Shown one piece after another: positions 40,715-49,767 of a DNA stretch of 64,000 nt. Within the stretch, counting starts at the first letter, position 1. Each line of letters opens with the position of its first letter. The notes beneath the pieces are model-generated. The model saw nothing but the letters and a program-made list of their open reading frames with translations. It did no database searches and was not told the origin of the DNA. A program made the translations under genes and the position numbers. Source of the DNA: Actinomadura mexicana (GTDB lineage: Bacteria; Actinomycetota; Actinomycetes; Streptosporangiales; Streptosporangiaceae); NCBI RefSeq assembly GCF_900188105.1, contig NZ_FZNP01000009.1:248001-312000 (forward strand), written 5' to 3'.

Positions 40715-41156
40715 ACCTCAGGCCGGCGCCTTCCGCGCTCGCCGAGCCCCACCGGACAACCGAGCCCCACCGGACAACCGAGCCCCACCGGACAACCGCC
40801 CACCCGTCCGACAGCAGCTCACCGGCGATCAGATCCCGCCGGTCGAGATGCCGGCGGCCCGTCGGCCCAGAAGACGCGGCACCCCGCGCGAGGCCGACCC
40901 ACCGGAGGCCACCCGCGTGCCGGGCGGCCCCCCTCCGCAATGCCATCAGGGACGACGCCGCATCGCGGCTCCCCATCCTCCGCGTCCGCCGGCGCGGCGG
41001 TTCGCCAGAGCAGACCCTGACGCGGTCGTGCCCCGGCACGGCCGCGCCCTGACCCCGTCTGAACCGGCGGCCACGCCGTTCACATCCGGTGCCGAGCCGT
41101 CGGCGGCCACGCACCACAGCACGTTCAAGGTGCCACAACCGAAGGAGATGGAAGTT
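40715..41156. other. Gap between the ThDP-enzyme and MHS transporter genes with triple tandem repeat
   Basis: 442 nt. It holds three exact 18-bp tandem repeats (40744-40797) and the transporter ribosome site AAGGAG at 41142-41147. The remaining frames on both strands have poor start context and Arg/Pro-rich composition, so I see no gene. The size suggests a separate promoter for the downstream genes. Confidence 0.45.
40744..40797. repeat. Three exact tandem copies of an 18-bp unit
   Basis: Unit GAGCCCCACCGGACAACC at 40744-40761, 40762-40779 and 40780-40797 without interruption. It lies in a non-coding gap, so copy number may vary by slippage; it could also be a tandem protein-binding array. 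Confidence 0.9.
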
Positions 41157-42491
41157 GTGCCGCACGTTCAGGAAAGCAAAGACGATACCGGTACCTCGAC
41201 ACCGTCCCTGGCAGAAGCCACAAAGGTAGCCAAGGCCGCCTTTCTCGGCACCGCCATCGAGTGGTACGACTTCTACATCTACGCCAGCACCGCGGCACTG
41301 GTGTTCGGCAAGCAGTTCTTCCCCGCGATGTCCGATGTGGCCGCCACCCTCGCCTCCTTCGCGACCATCGCGGTGGCCTTCGCCGCCCGTCCGATCGGGG
41401 GGCTGATCTTCGCTCACTTCGGGGACCGCATCGGCCGCAAGGCGACCCTGGTGGTGTCCCTGGTCCTGATGGGCGTCAGCACGATGCTCGTGGGCGTCCT
41501 GCCGACGTACGAGACGGCGGGCGCGATCGCCCCCGTGCTCCTGGTGCTGCTCCGCTTCGTCCAGGGGGCCGCCGTGGGCGGCGAGTGGGGCGGAGCCGTG
41601 CTGATGGCCACCGAGTTCGCCCCGCAGGACCGCAGGGCCCGGCTTTCCAGCTGGCCGCAGCAGGGCGTCACCGCGGGCCTGGCCCTCTCGACGGCCGTGC
41701 TCCTGCTGATCACCCTCGTCATCCCCGACCAGACCTACCTCGACTGGGGCTGGCGGGTGCCCTTCCTGTCCAGCGCCGCGCTGATCGTGGTGGGGCTGGT
41801 GCTCCGGCTGCGGATCAGCGAATCCCCGGTGTTCGAGGCCAGCCGCAGGAAGGCCGCCGACGCCGGGCCGGGGAAGGTCTCCGGGCCGCCGATCGTGAGC
41901 GTCGTCAAGCAGGCTCGCCGGACCACCGTGCTCGCCACCCTCGCCTACGTGTCGGTCAGCACCACGTTCTACGTCGCCTTCATCTTCCTGCTGGCCCACG
42001 CGACGGGCGAGCTGGAGATGAGCAAGGCGTCCGCGCTCACGGCAGTCCTCATCTCGGCCGGCGCCTACAGCATCGGCCTGCGCCTGTCCGCGGGAACGGC
42101 CGACAGGCGCGGACGGCGCACCGCCCTGCTGTGGGGCCTGGGCGGAGCCATCGTGTCGATCTTCCCGGTGCTCGCGCTCGTCGAGACCGGCAAGCCCGTT
42201 CTCTTCACGGTCGCCCTGGCGCTCTTCGCCTTCCCGGTCGGCTTCGCCTATGCCCCGGTGGGCGTCTACTTCGCCGAGTTGTTCCCCACCGCCATCCGGT
42301 ATTCGGGCGTGACGGCGGCCAACCAGGCCGGTTCGCTCCTGGGGGCGGCCGTGGCCCCCTTCATCGCCGTCGGCCTGTACGAGGGGATCGGCATGTACGC
42401 GGTCGGAGGCTACGTGGTGCTGGTCTCCCTGATCAGCGCCGGCGCCGTCTGGGCGCTCGGCGAGACCCGGCATCTCGACCTGAGGCGGTGA
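41157..42491 (+). CDS. MHS-family (MFS) metabolite:H+ symporter
   Basis: 444 aa from GTG 41157, 9 nt after AAGGAG. Twelve TM helices. The opening AFLGTAIEWYDFYIYASTAAL, loop 2-3 FGDRIGRKATLVVSL and RFVQGAAVGGEWGGAVLMATE are signatures of the ShiA/ProP/KgtP/CitA group. Substrates in this group are carboxylates, betaines or shikimate; the neighbours favour a di- or tricarboxylate. The PrpD-family gene overlaps its stop by 4 nt. Confidence 0.92.
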   Translation: MPHVQESKDDTGTSTPSLAEATKVAKAAFLGTAIEWYDFYIYASTAALVFGKQFFPAMSDVAATLASFATIAVAFAARPIGGLIFAHFGDRIGRKATLVVSLVLMGVSTMLVGVLPTYETAGAIAPVLLVLLRFVQGAAVGGEWGGAVLMATEFAPQDRRARLSSWPQQGVTAGLALSTAVLLLITLVIPDQTYLDWGWRVPFLSSAALIVVGLVLRLRISESPVFEASRRKAADAGPGKVSGPPIVSVVKQARRTTVLATLAYVSVSTTFYVAFIFLLAHATGELEMSKASALTAVLISAGAYSIGLRLSAGTADRRGRRTALLWGLGGAIVSIFPVLALVETGKPVLFTVALALFAFPVGFAYAPVGVYFAELFPTAIRYSGVTAANQAGSLLGAAVAPFIAVGLYEGIGMYAVGGYVVLVSLISAGAVWALGETRHLDLRR

Positions 42492-43822
42492 ACGTGACCG
42501 TGGACAGCATCGACGACGCCGTGGCGGCGGCAGCCGACCTGGAGATGGCCCGGGTGCCCGAGCCGGCCGTCCGGCATGCCCAGCGCGTGATCGCCGACAC
42601 CGTCGCCGCCGCCGGGGCCACGTCACCCGAGATCACCGCCCTGGTCGCCCTGGACGAGCGCAACGGCCTGGTGACCCCGGCCGGCCGGGCGGGGCCGGGG
42701 CATACCGCGACCGTGCTTCCGGCACCGGGCAGGCGCACCCATCCCGAGCACGCGGCGTTCCTCAACGCGACCGCGGGAACCGCCCTGGAGTTGGACGAGG
42801 GCATGCGCCCGACCGGTCATCCGGCCGTACAGGTCGTCCCGGCGGCGCTCGCCGTCGCCGAGCATCTGCACGCGTCCGGCACCGACCTCCTGCGCTCGGT
42901 CATCGCGGGGTACGAGGTGAGCAGCCGGCTGTTCCGGGCGTTCCGCCTGCGGCAGGGCGTGCATCCGCACGGACACCTCGGCGCCGTCGGTGCAGCGGTC
43001 GCCGTGGCACTGCTCGATGGCACCGACCCCGTGGCGGCGGCCCGCATCGCCGCCACGGGCCCCGTCCTGGCGATGTGGCAGCCCTGCTACGAGGGCGCGA
43101 CCGCGCGCAACGCCTTCACCGGGCACGCCGCCGCGAGCGGAGTGCGCGCCACGGCGATGGCGCAGGCGGGGTACACCGGTTCGGCGGGGGCGCTGGAGGA
43201 GGCGTTCGGCCGGGTGGCGGGCGAGATCGCGGACGGCTCGGAGCTGTCGCGACCGCTGGACTACGGCGGGCTCGGTATCACCCGGAACTACTTCAAGGTC
43301 CACAGTGCCTGCGCTCTGACGCACTGCGCGATCGAGGCGGCACTGGCCCTCGGGACGGTGCGGGCCGATGCGGTCCGGGAGGTCCGGGTGGACACGGTGA
43401 GCGTCAATCTCAAGATCGACCGGCAGCCGGCCGCGAACGACCTGTCCGGCCGGTTCTCCCTGCCGTACGCGGTGGCGACCGCCCTGCTCGTCGGCGACAG
43501 CGGCGTCGACGCCTTCCGCCACCGCCCCGAGGTCGCCGAACTGGCGCGCAAGGTGACGGTCCGGGCCGACGCCGGGTTCGACGCACGGTGGCCGGAGGCC
43601 GCCCCGGCCCGTGTCACCGTGCGGACCGACGGCGGCACCGTGACCGCCGTCGTGGACAACCCGCGCGGCCATCACACCCGGCCGCTCGGCGCGGAGGAGC
43701 ACCGTGAGAAGTTCGTGTCGCTCCTGGGCGACTCCCCGACCTCCAGAGCATGGTGGGACCGTCTCACCGAGCTGTCCGCGGTGCCCGACTGTGCGGACCT
43801 GTTCGCGCGGGTGGAGAGATGA
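42488..43822 (+). CDS. MmgE/PrpD family protein
   Basis: 444 aa from GTG 42488 (GTGA overlap). All-helical N-terminal domain with HAAFLNATAGTALELDEGM and the active-site-like HPAVQVVPAALAVAEH and HPHGHLGAVGAAVAVALL. The C-terminal lid includes YFKVHSACALTHCAIEAAL. The family contains 2-methylcitrate dehydratase and cis-aconitate decarboxylase. With a TcuA-like flavoprotein and an MHS symporter nearby, dehydration or decarboxylation of a tricarboxylate is plausible, not proven. Confidence 0.9.
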   Translation: MNVTVDSIDDAVAAAADLEMARVPEPAVRHAQRVIADTVAAAGATSPEITALVALDERNGLVTPAGRAGPGHTATVLPAPGRRTHPEHAAFLNATAGTALELDEGMRPTGHPAVQVVPAALAVAEHLHASGTDLLRSVIAGYEVSSRLFRAFRLRQGVHPHGHLGAVGAAVAVALLDGTDPVAAARIAATGPVLAMWQPCYEGATARNAFTGHAAASGVRATAMAQAGYTGSAGALEEAFGRVAGEIADGSELSRPLDYGGLGITRNYFKVHSACALTHCAIEAALALGTVRADAVREVRVDTVSVNLKIDRQPAANDLSGRFSLPYAVATALLVGDSGVDAFRHRPEVAELARKVTVRADAGFDARWPEAAPARVTVRTDGGTVTAVVDNPRGHHTRPLGAEEHREKFVSLLGDSPTSRAWWDRLTELSAVPDCADLFARVER

Positions 43823-43895
43823 GCGGAGGCGAAGCGGTGCGAGAAGGCCGGGCGGTGCGCGAAGGCCGCGCGTCGCGAGCGACGGGGGCGGGACG

Positions 43896-44852
43896 ATGAG
43901 CAACGGCACGGTCAGCCTGCTGGCCATGGGCGGCACGGTCGCGGCGGCCCTCGACGACGGCGGCGCGACGCCGCGGCGCGACGCCGGCGAACTGGCGGGC
44001 ATGGTGGGCGGGCTCCCGGTCGCCGTCCGGCCGCGCGACGTGCGCACCGTCCCCAGCCGGGCCGTCACCCTCGACGACATGTGGGCGCTGGCCGCCGCGG
44101 TGCGCGAGGAGATCGAGGGCGGCGCCGAGGGCGTGGTGGTCACCCACGGCACCGACACCCTGGAGGAGACGGCGTACGCCCTGGCGATGCTGGTGGACAC
44201 GGTCGTCCCCGTCGTGGTCACCGGGGCCATGCGCGCCCCGCACCTGCCGGGCGCCGACGGGCCGGCGAACATCAGGGCCGCCGTCAGCGCGGCGCTGCAT
44301 GCGCCTCTCGCCCGGTACGGTCCCGTGGTGGTCTTCCAGGACGAGATCCATGTGGCCCGGCTGGTGACCAAGCACCACAGCACCCGGATCGCGGCGTTCT
44401 CCTCCCCCTCCGCCGGCCCGGTCGGGTTCCTGGCGGAGGACGAGGTGGAACTGCTGCTCGGTCCGCCACCCGTCACCGACCGGCTTCCGGCCACCGCGCC
44501 GCCAGACCGGAGAGTGGAGATCGTGCCGGCGATGGCCGGTGCGGACGGGCGGCTGGTCGACGCCATCGCCGCCGAGGTGGACGCGCTCGTGGTGGCCGGT
44601 ACGGGCGCCGGGCACCTGCCGCCGCCACTGGCCGACGCGCTGGTACGCGTCGTCCGCGGTGACCGGCCCGTGGTCCTCGCCAGCAGATGCGAGGACGGGC
44701 CCATCCTGCGGCGCACCTACCGCGGCCACGGTTCGGAGACCCAACTGCTGGCCGACGGGCTGATCGCCTCGCGGACGCTGTCACCGCTCAAGGCGAGGCT
44801 ACGCCTGGTGTTCGGCCTCTCCGCCGGACTGACCGCCCGGCAGCTCTTCTGA
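43896..44852 (+). CDS. Asparaginase-family amidohydrolase
   Basis: 318 aa from ATG 43896. Thr nucleophile region LLAMGGTVAA, THGTDTLEETAYALAM (Thr-Asp pair) and Lys in RLVTKHHSTRIAAF are the conserved asparaginase triads. The flexible loop after GGT is short and lacks the usual Tyr, so substrate specificity may differ from L-asparagine. No signal peptide, so cytosolic. Its place in the carboxylate cluster suggests hydrolysis of an amide intermediate to a dicarboxylate. Confidence 0.88.
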   Translation: MSNGTVSLLAMGGTVAAALDDGGATPRRDAGELAGMVGGLPVAVRPRDVRTVPSRAVTLDDMWALAAAVREEIEGGAEGVVVTHGTDTLEETAYALAMLVDTVVPVVVTGAMRAPHLPGADGPANIRAAVSAALHAPLARYGPVVVFQDEIHVARLVTKHHSTRIAAFSSPSAGPVGFLAEDEVELLLGPPPVTDRLPATAPPDRRVEIVPAMAGADGRLVDAIAAEVDALVVAGTGAGHLPPPLADALVRVVRGDRPVVLASRCEDGPILRRTYRGHGSETQLLADGLIASRTLSPLKARLRLVFGLSAGLTARQLF

Positions 44853-44898
44853 TCCCGCACGCCCTAGCCGGCCACACCGCCGCCGTTGGAGAAGACCC

Positions 44899-45807
44899 AT
44901 GACCCTGGCACCACGCGATCTCGTCGGCTACGGCCCGAACGCGCCCGACTTCGTCTGGCCGAACGGCGCACGGCTCGCCGTCAACTTCGTCGTCAACTAC
45001 GAGGAGGGCGCCGAACGCAACGTCCTGGACGGCGATCCGGCCCATGAGACCCTCGTCGAAGCCCGGTACGAGGTTCCGGCCGGGCAGCGAGAACTGTTCG
45101 CCGAGTCGACGTTCGAGTACGGCAGCCGCGTCGGCATCTGGCGGCTGCTGGAGGCGCTGGACGAGCACGGGATCGTTCCCACCGTGTTCGCCTCGGCCCT
45201 CGCGCTGGAACGCAACACCGCCGTGACCGAAGCGATCAACGAGCGCGGCTGCGACGTGGTGGGGCACGGCTACCGCTGGATCCCGCACACCGGGCTGACC
45301 GCGGAGCAGGAGCGCCGCAACATCGTCGACTGCGTCGAGGCGCTGGAGCGCCTCACCGGCCGGGCGGTCCAGGGCTGGTTCACCCGTCCGCCCAACACGG
45401 TGCGCACACGCTCACTGCTGGCCCAGGCCGGCCTGGTCTACGACGCCGGCTCGGTCAGCGACGACATCCCCTACTACGAGACGGTGGACGGTCGGCCGTT
45501 CCTGATCGTCCCCTACTCGCTCGACGTCAATGACACGAAGTTCTACAAAGGGCAGTTCTTCACCGCCGACGACTTCGCGCGCTACGCGATCGACTGTTTT
45601 GACACCCTCGCGGCCGAGAGCGCGCGGCGCCCCCGGTTGATGTCGGTCGGCCTGCACCCCAGGATCATCGGCCGTCCGGCCCGGCTGCCCGGACTGCTGC
45701 GCCTGATCGAGCACCTCAGCGCGAACGACGACATCTGGATCGCCGGGCGCGACGAGATCGCCCGCTTCTGGCTGGAGACCTTCCCGCCCGAGGCCGCGCA
45801 CGGCTGA
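44899..45807 (+). CDS. Polysaccharide-deacetylase-fold hydrolase, PuuE allantoinase-like
   Basis: 302 aa. NFVVNYEEGAERNVLDGD at 32-49, followed by YGSRVGIWRLLEALDEHGI and VVGHGYRWIPHTGL, matches the PuuE/CE4 group, in which a Glu replaces the metal-binding Asp of deacetylases. It ends with LHPRIIGRPARLPGLLRLIE. PuuE opens the allantoin ring without metal; other members hydrolyse cyclic amides or imides. Next to an asparaginase-family gene, ring-opening of a cyclic imide followed by deamidation would make sense, as inference. Confidence 0.85.
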   Translation: MTLAPRDLVGYGPNAPDFVWPNGARLAVNFVVNYEEGAERNVLDGDPAHETLVEARYEVPAGQRELFAESTFEYGSRVGIWRLLEALDEHGIVPTVFASALALERNTAVTEAINERGCDVVGHGYRWIPHTGLTAEQERRNIVDCVEALERLTGRAVQGWFTRPPNTVRTRSLLAQAGLVYDAGSVSDDIPYYETVDGRPFLIVPYSLDVNDTKFYKGQFFTADDFARYAIDCFDTLAAESARRPRLMSVGLHPRIIGRPARLPGLLRLIEHLSANDDIWIAGRDEIARFWLETFPPEAAHG

Positions 45808-45878
45808 CCCGGGCGCTCTGGCCTGGATCGGCTTCCGCGCGACCCGGACCCGCCCGGCATCGTGGGGGCCCGATCGGC

Positions 45879-45886
45879 TGTATACA
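45879..45886. promoter_or_regulatory. TGTATACA palindrome upstream of the GntR gene
   Basis: Perfect 8-bp palindrome within GGCTGTATACAACGG. A degenerate copy (TTGTATGC) lies at 46024-46031. Same core as boxes at 38827-38842 and 39006-39013, so probably an autoregulatory GntR site. Confidence 0.5.
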
Positions 45887-46076
45887 ACGGCCTACGATCT
45901 GGCAAGGACCTGCCGGGGAAGGGGTCCCCGTGCCATCTCCGCCCGCGGCCTCCCGCGCAGCAGGTGACCGCGATCTGCCGGGGGCAAGGGCGAGTCGACA
46001 GGTTCAGATGGGTGCGGATAGATTGTATGCGGCTGCGCACTGACGTGCGCCGACGGCGCCACGACGAAGGAGCGAG

Positions 46077-46757
46077 ATGAAGTCTGCCTCGGCCGGGCCG
46101 AACCGATCGATCGCGGGCCTCCCCGAGAACCGGCGCCACGCCCTGTACGAGCAGCTCAAGCAGTCGATCTATCTCGGCGACCTGGAGCCCGGCCGGTACC
46201 TGGTCGAGAGCACCCTCGCAGCCATGTACGAGGTCAGCCGCACTCCCGTCCGGGAGGCGCTGCTGCGCCTGGAGCAGGACGGGCTGGTCGTCCGGGACGG
46301 GAGCGGCCTGACGGTCCGCGACCACAGCCCCGACGAGATCCTGGATCTCTACGAGGTGCGGATCCTCCTGGAGCGCGAGGCGGGACGGGCGGCCGCGGGC
46401 CGGCGCACCACGCACGACCTGCTGACCTTACGGAAGGCCGCCAAGCGCTACGAGGCGGTCGACGTCGACAACCCGCGGGGGATGGTCGAGACGAACCGGG
46501 AGTTCCACCAGGCCGTCTGGCGGTGCACTCACCAGCTCGCGCTGCTCGACCTGCTCGAACGCCTCGACCTGCACCTGGGCCGCTTCCCCAATACGACACT
46601 GACGTACCCGAACCGGCGGGAAGCGACCGTCGAGCAGCATCGCGCGATCGTGCGTGCCATCGAGGCGCGGGAGCAGGAACGGGCGGGCGACCTGTGCGCC
46701 CAGCACTTCAGCGACGCCCGCGACATCCGACTGGCCCAGTGGGAGAACGAGGACTGA
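46077..46757 (+). CDS. GntR family regulator with FCD domain
   Basis: 226 aa. Winged helix: LYEQLKQSIYLGDLEPGRYL, then ESTLAAMYEVSRTPVREALLRLE (about 42-64). The FCD ligand domain (about 85-215) includes YEVRILLEREAGRAAA and metal-ligand-like D/H residues (NREFHQAVW, EQHRAIVRAI, CAQHF). FCD regulators respond to carboxylic acids, in line with the catabolic genes upstream. GTRTAC-type boxes near its own promoter and the cluster's divergent promoter suggest its regulon. Confidence 0.9.
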   Translation: MKSASAGPNRSIAGLPENRRHALYEQLKQSIYLGDLEPGRYLVESTLAAMYEVSRTPVREALLRLEQDGLVVRDGSGLTVRDHSPDEILDLYEVRILLEREAGRAAAGRRTTHDLLTLRKAAKRYEAVDVDNPRGMVETNREFHQAVWRCTHQLALLDLLERLDLHLGRFPNTTLTYPNRREATVEQHRAIVRAIEAREQERAGDLCAQHFSDARDIRLAQWENED

Positions 46758-46758
46758 G

Positions 46759-46779
46759 CCGGCGGAACCGCGCCGCCGG
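46759..46779 (+). terminator. Short terminator-like hairpin after the GntR gene
   Basis: CCGGCGG (46759-46765) and CCGCCGG (46773-46779) form a 7-bp stem with loop AACCGCG, 1 nt after the stop codon. No T-tract. Confidence 0.4.
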
Positions 46780-46854
46780 AGGCGGAACCGATCATGCGGG
46801 CGGGCCGTCGCAGAAGTTCACGGTCCGCTCAAGAGATCAGGGACGAAGGGCGCG

Positions 46855-49767
46855 ATGACTCAGATCCCGCAGCCGCCGGCACCGGCCGACCTCGCCGCCG
46901 CCGGCCCCAAGGGCGCCAAGAGGATGCTGGCCAAGGCCGCGAGCCCGTTGCCCGCCGCCGAGCTGGCACCGTTCTTCGAGCACGCCTGCCGGGAGCTGGC
47001 GCGGGCCGGCGAGAGCGAGCTCGCGTTCTGGGCCTTCGGGCAGGCACGCAAGATCGAGAAGGATCGTCCCGCGCTGCTCGACCTCGACCGGGTGCAGGAC
47101 GTCTTCCTCGAACTGGTGCCCGCGGGCGGCGTCGGACCGGCCGCCCTGCGCGACTACGCCAAGACTCTCGCCGCGAGGTTGCCGGGCGAGGAGGCGCACG
47201 CCCGCTTCCGCGAGGTGGTCTGCGCGGCATTCGACGCCGGCCTCATCCCGTACGCGCGGATCTTTCCCGACCTGCGCGCGCTGGCCCGCGCCGCGAAGAT
47301 CAAGAAGCGGGACGAGGAGGCGTTCCTGGCCGAGCGGCTGCTGCGCGCCGGGCTCGTGCCCATCGCGTCCCACCAGGTGTGGGCGGCGGCCCGCGTGCCG
47401 CTCGCCGCGGTGGCCCGGCGCGACGGCGACCTGATGAAGCTGCTGATCGCCGCCGAACCCGACCGCGCCCGGCACGAGGAGGAGAGCGGTGAGGAGGTCG
47501 CCGAGGAGATCCGGCAGATGTGGCTGGAGTCCCTGGCCGAGAGCGGGGCGGGGGCGCACCTGCCGGCGCAGTGGTTCGCCACCACGGGACGGGGCTGCGC
47601 GGCCACCGTCCTGTTGAAGCTCGCCGACCAGGCAGGGGATCGACTCTTCCCGGAGGCCGAGGTGGTGTTCGGCGAGGAAACGGACCCGGCGCTTCCGTCT
47701 CCCGACCACCGGCACATCATTCCCCAGGGGAAGAGGGGGAGCGACTCGCCCCCATGGTGGGGCGGGGACTTCGACACAGGGCAGCACGCCGCGGACGTGG
47801 CATCCGGGCCAGAAGGACGCGAGCGTTTCGCCTGCCTGCTGGACGCCTTCGTCCGCGACATGGGGTACTACGGCAACGTCGACTACCCGGCCACGGTGAG
47901 AGCGCTCTGGGACCAGCCTGAGACCCGGGAGGTGCTGAGCGAAAGTGTCGACCGCTGGAAGTCCGACGCAGTCCGGCCGGACCTTCCCCACCTGCACGAC
48001 GCCTTGCACCGGCTGGTGCGCCTCACCGGCCGCAGCGGCGGTTTCCTCGACCTGGACCCCGGGGTCGTCGAGGGGCTCGACCCCGCCGACCCCGTGGACG
48101 CCCTGCTCGCGGCGCTGCGCGGTGGCATTCCCGCCGAACTGGGCGTGCCCGGTAACGGGTCGCCGTCGAAGTCGCCGAAAGCGGGCCGGACGATCGTCCA
48201 GCACCTCGGATACCTCACCATCACGGAACGGTCCTGGTACGCCGACGCGTCCGTCACCGGCGACGACGTCCTGTCGTTGACGTTTCCCCAACTGCCCGAT
48301 GGACTGCTGCCCTGGTACGACGGCAAGACCGGCCTTCTGTCACGCATCCGGGACGGCGTCTGGCAGACGTTCCGGGTCGAGGGGCAGACGGGCCAGATGG
48401 TCACGTTGACCCTGGACCCCGGCACCGCCACCGCACGGCCCCAGGCGCCGGGAACCGCCGAGGTCACGTTCCCGGGCGCCGCCGGGCCGAGCGAGATCCG
48501 GTTGAGCCGCGGTGCGATCACGGTCACCGCCCCCGATGGGACCCGGACGGCCCGGCTGCCCTTCTCGCCCGTCATGAGCACGAAGAGCGCGCTCGTGCCG
48601 CCGCCGGGCTGGTGGCCGCGGCGGGACCCGGCGGACCCGGACGGGTCGGCGGCGCTGCGGCGTCTCGACCGCGAGGATGCGGCGCGCCTGCTGGAGGCGA
48701 CGCTGACCGGGCCGCGCGCGGCCACCGAGGCGCTGGAGGCCGTGCTGCCCGAAGTGACCGCACCGGTCCTGCGCGACGGCGTCCTCGAAGCGGCCCGGAC
48801 GGCCGCCGAGTGCCTCCTTCTGGCCATCGAGTTGCGCGACCGGATCGGCCGCCCCCAGCCCGCGGCGCTGCCCGCGCTGGTCGAACCGGCCTCCGGCCTC
48901 CCCTTCGCGCGCACCAGTTCGCAGACGAGGTGGCTCGTGCGCCAACGGCTCATAGCCCGTGCGCTGGAGTCCGTGACGACCGGCGAGCCCGCGGCCGGCG
49001 AGCCCTACCTCGTCCGGACGGTCTCCCTGCCGTCCCGCGGCTACGTGGGCTTCCACCTGGACACCCTGGCGGGCTACGCGCTCCCGGCCGTCCTGCCGTG
49101 GACATCTGACTCGCACCGCGAACGCATCCTCGACGACCTGCGCCTCTGGGCCAACGCTCCGATCGGCGACGGCACGGGCGCCTGCCGGGTGAGGCGCATC
49201 ACTCCGGCGGGCGGCGAGGGGCAGTCCAGCGCCGAACGCCAACGGGTCGACAGGCAGTTGATGACGACGGCGCCCGGGGAGCTCTGGCGTACCCCGGACG
49301 GCGCCCTGCTGATCCTGGACTACCGGCAGCACGACCGGACCGCGACTGCCGTGGAGTACGCGCCCGGCGGAACCTTCGAACCGATCGACCCGATCGAGCC
49401 CCCCGGCTGGCAGGCGGCCCGGGCCCCCGTTCCCTGCTGGGGCGACGCCGACCGCGTCGTCCGCCTCGTCCGGTTGCTGACCGATCGCGGTCCCGCGCCG
49501 ATCGATGCCGCCTCCACCGTCCGCGCCCTGGCCGAACGTGCGGGTTTCGGGATGGCAGACGCCGTCGCGGTGTGCATGATTCCCGCTGAGATCCTGGACG
49601 ACGACATCCCCACGACCGGCGCCACACTCACCTACTCCATGCGGGACGCGGTGCGGGAACGCCTGCTGCCCGACGACCCGGCCGACCTCTGGATCACCGG
49701 CCTCGCCACGGACGCGGCGGCCGACTGGTGGCGAACCCACGGCGAGACCCGCCCCCCGAAGCCGTGA
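46855..49767 (+). CDS. Large (970-aa) soluble protein of unknown function
   Basis: ATG 46855 follows GACGAAGGG. Residues 1-260 are Ala/Leu/Arg-rich helices with repeat-like spacing (FEHACRELARAGESELAFWAF, RDEEAFLAERLLRAGLVP), like HEAT/TPR-type scaffolds. The middle (about 290-560) is mixed, with WWGGDFDTGQHAADVASGPEGRE. The C-terminal half has beta segments (VTLTLDPG, EIRLSRGAITVTAPDG). No TM, signal peptide, P-loop or nuclease motif was found. Similar long actinomycete proteins often lie near MoxR/VWA genes, but none is adjacent here. Role unknown. Confidence 0.75.
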   Translation: MTQIPQPPAPADLAAAGPKGAKRMLAKAASPLPAAELAPFFEHACRELARAGESELAFWAFGQARKIEKDRPALLDLDRVQDVFLELVPAGGVGPAALRDYAKTLAARLPGEEAHARFREVVCAAFDAGLIPYARIFPDLRALARAAKIKKRDEEAFLAERLLRAGLVPIASHQVWAAARVPLAAVARRDGDLMKLLIAAEPDRARHEEESGEEVAEEIRQMWLESLAESGAGAHLPAQWFATTGRGCAATVLLKLADQAGDRLFPEAEVVFGEETDPALPSPDHRHIIPQGKRGSDSPPWWGGDFDTGQHAADVASGPEGRERFACLLDAFVRDMGYYGNVDYPATVRALWDQPETREVLSESVDRWKSDAVRPDLPHLHDALHRLVRLTGRSGGFLDLDPGVVEGLDPADPVDALLAALRGGIPAELGVPGNGSPSKSPKAGRTIVQHLGYLTITERSWYADASVTGDDVLSLTFPQLPDGLLPWYDGKTGLLSRIRDGVWQTFRVEGQTGQMVTLTLDPGTATARPQAPGTAEVTFPGAAGPSEIRLSRGAITVTAPDGTRTARLPFSPVMSTKSALVPPPGWWPRRDPADPDGSAALRRLDREDAARLLEATLTGPRAATEALEAVLPEVTAPVLRDGVLEAARTAAECLLLAIELRDRIGRPQPAALPALVEPASGLPFARTSSQTRWLVRQRLIARALESVTTGEPAAGEPYLVRTVSLPSRGYVGFHLDTLAGYALPAVLPWTSDSHRERILDDLRLWANAPIGDGTGACRVRRITPAGGEGQSSAERQRVDRQLMTTAPGELWRTPDGALLILDYRQHDRTATAVEYAPGGTFEPIDPIEPPGWQAARAPVPCWGDADRVVRLVRLLTDRGPAPIDAASTVRALAERAGFGMADAVAVCMIPAEILDDDIPTTGATLTYSMRDAVRERLLPDDPADLWITGLATDAAADWWRTHGETRPPKP

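Noticed and set aside
40692..42626. Minus-strand frame of 644 codons
   Set aside because: Antisense to the MHS symporter, whose TM and loop motifs are unmistakable.
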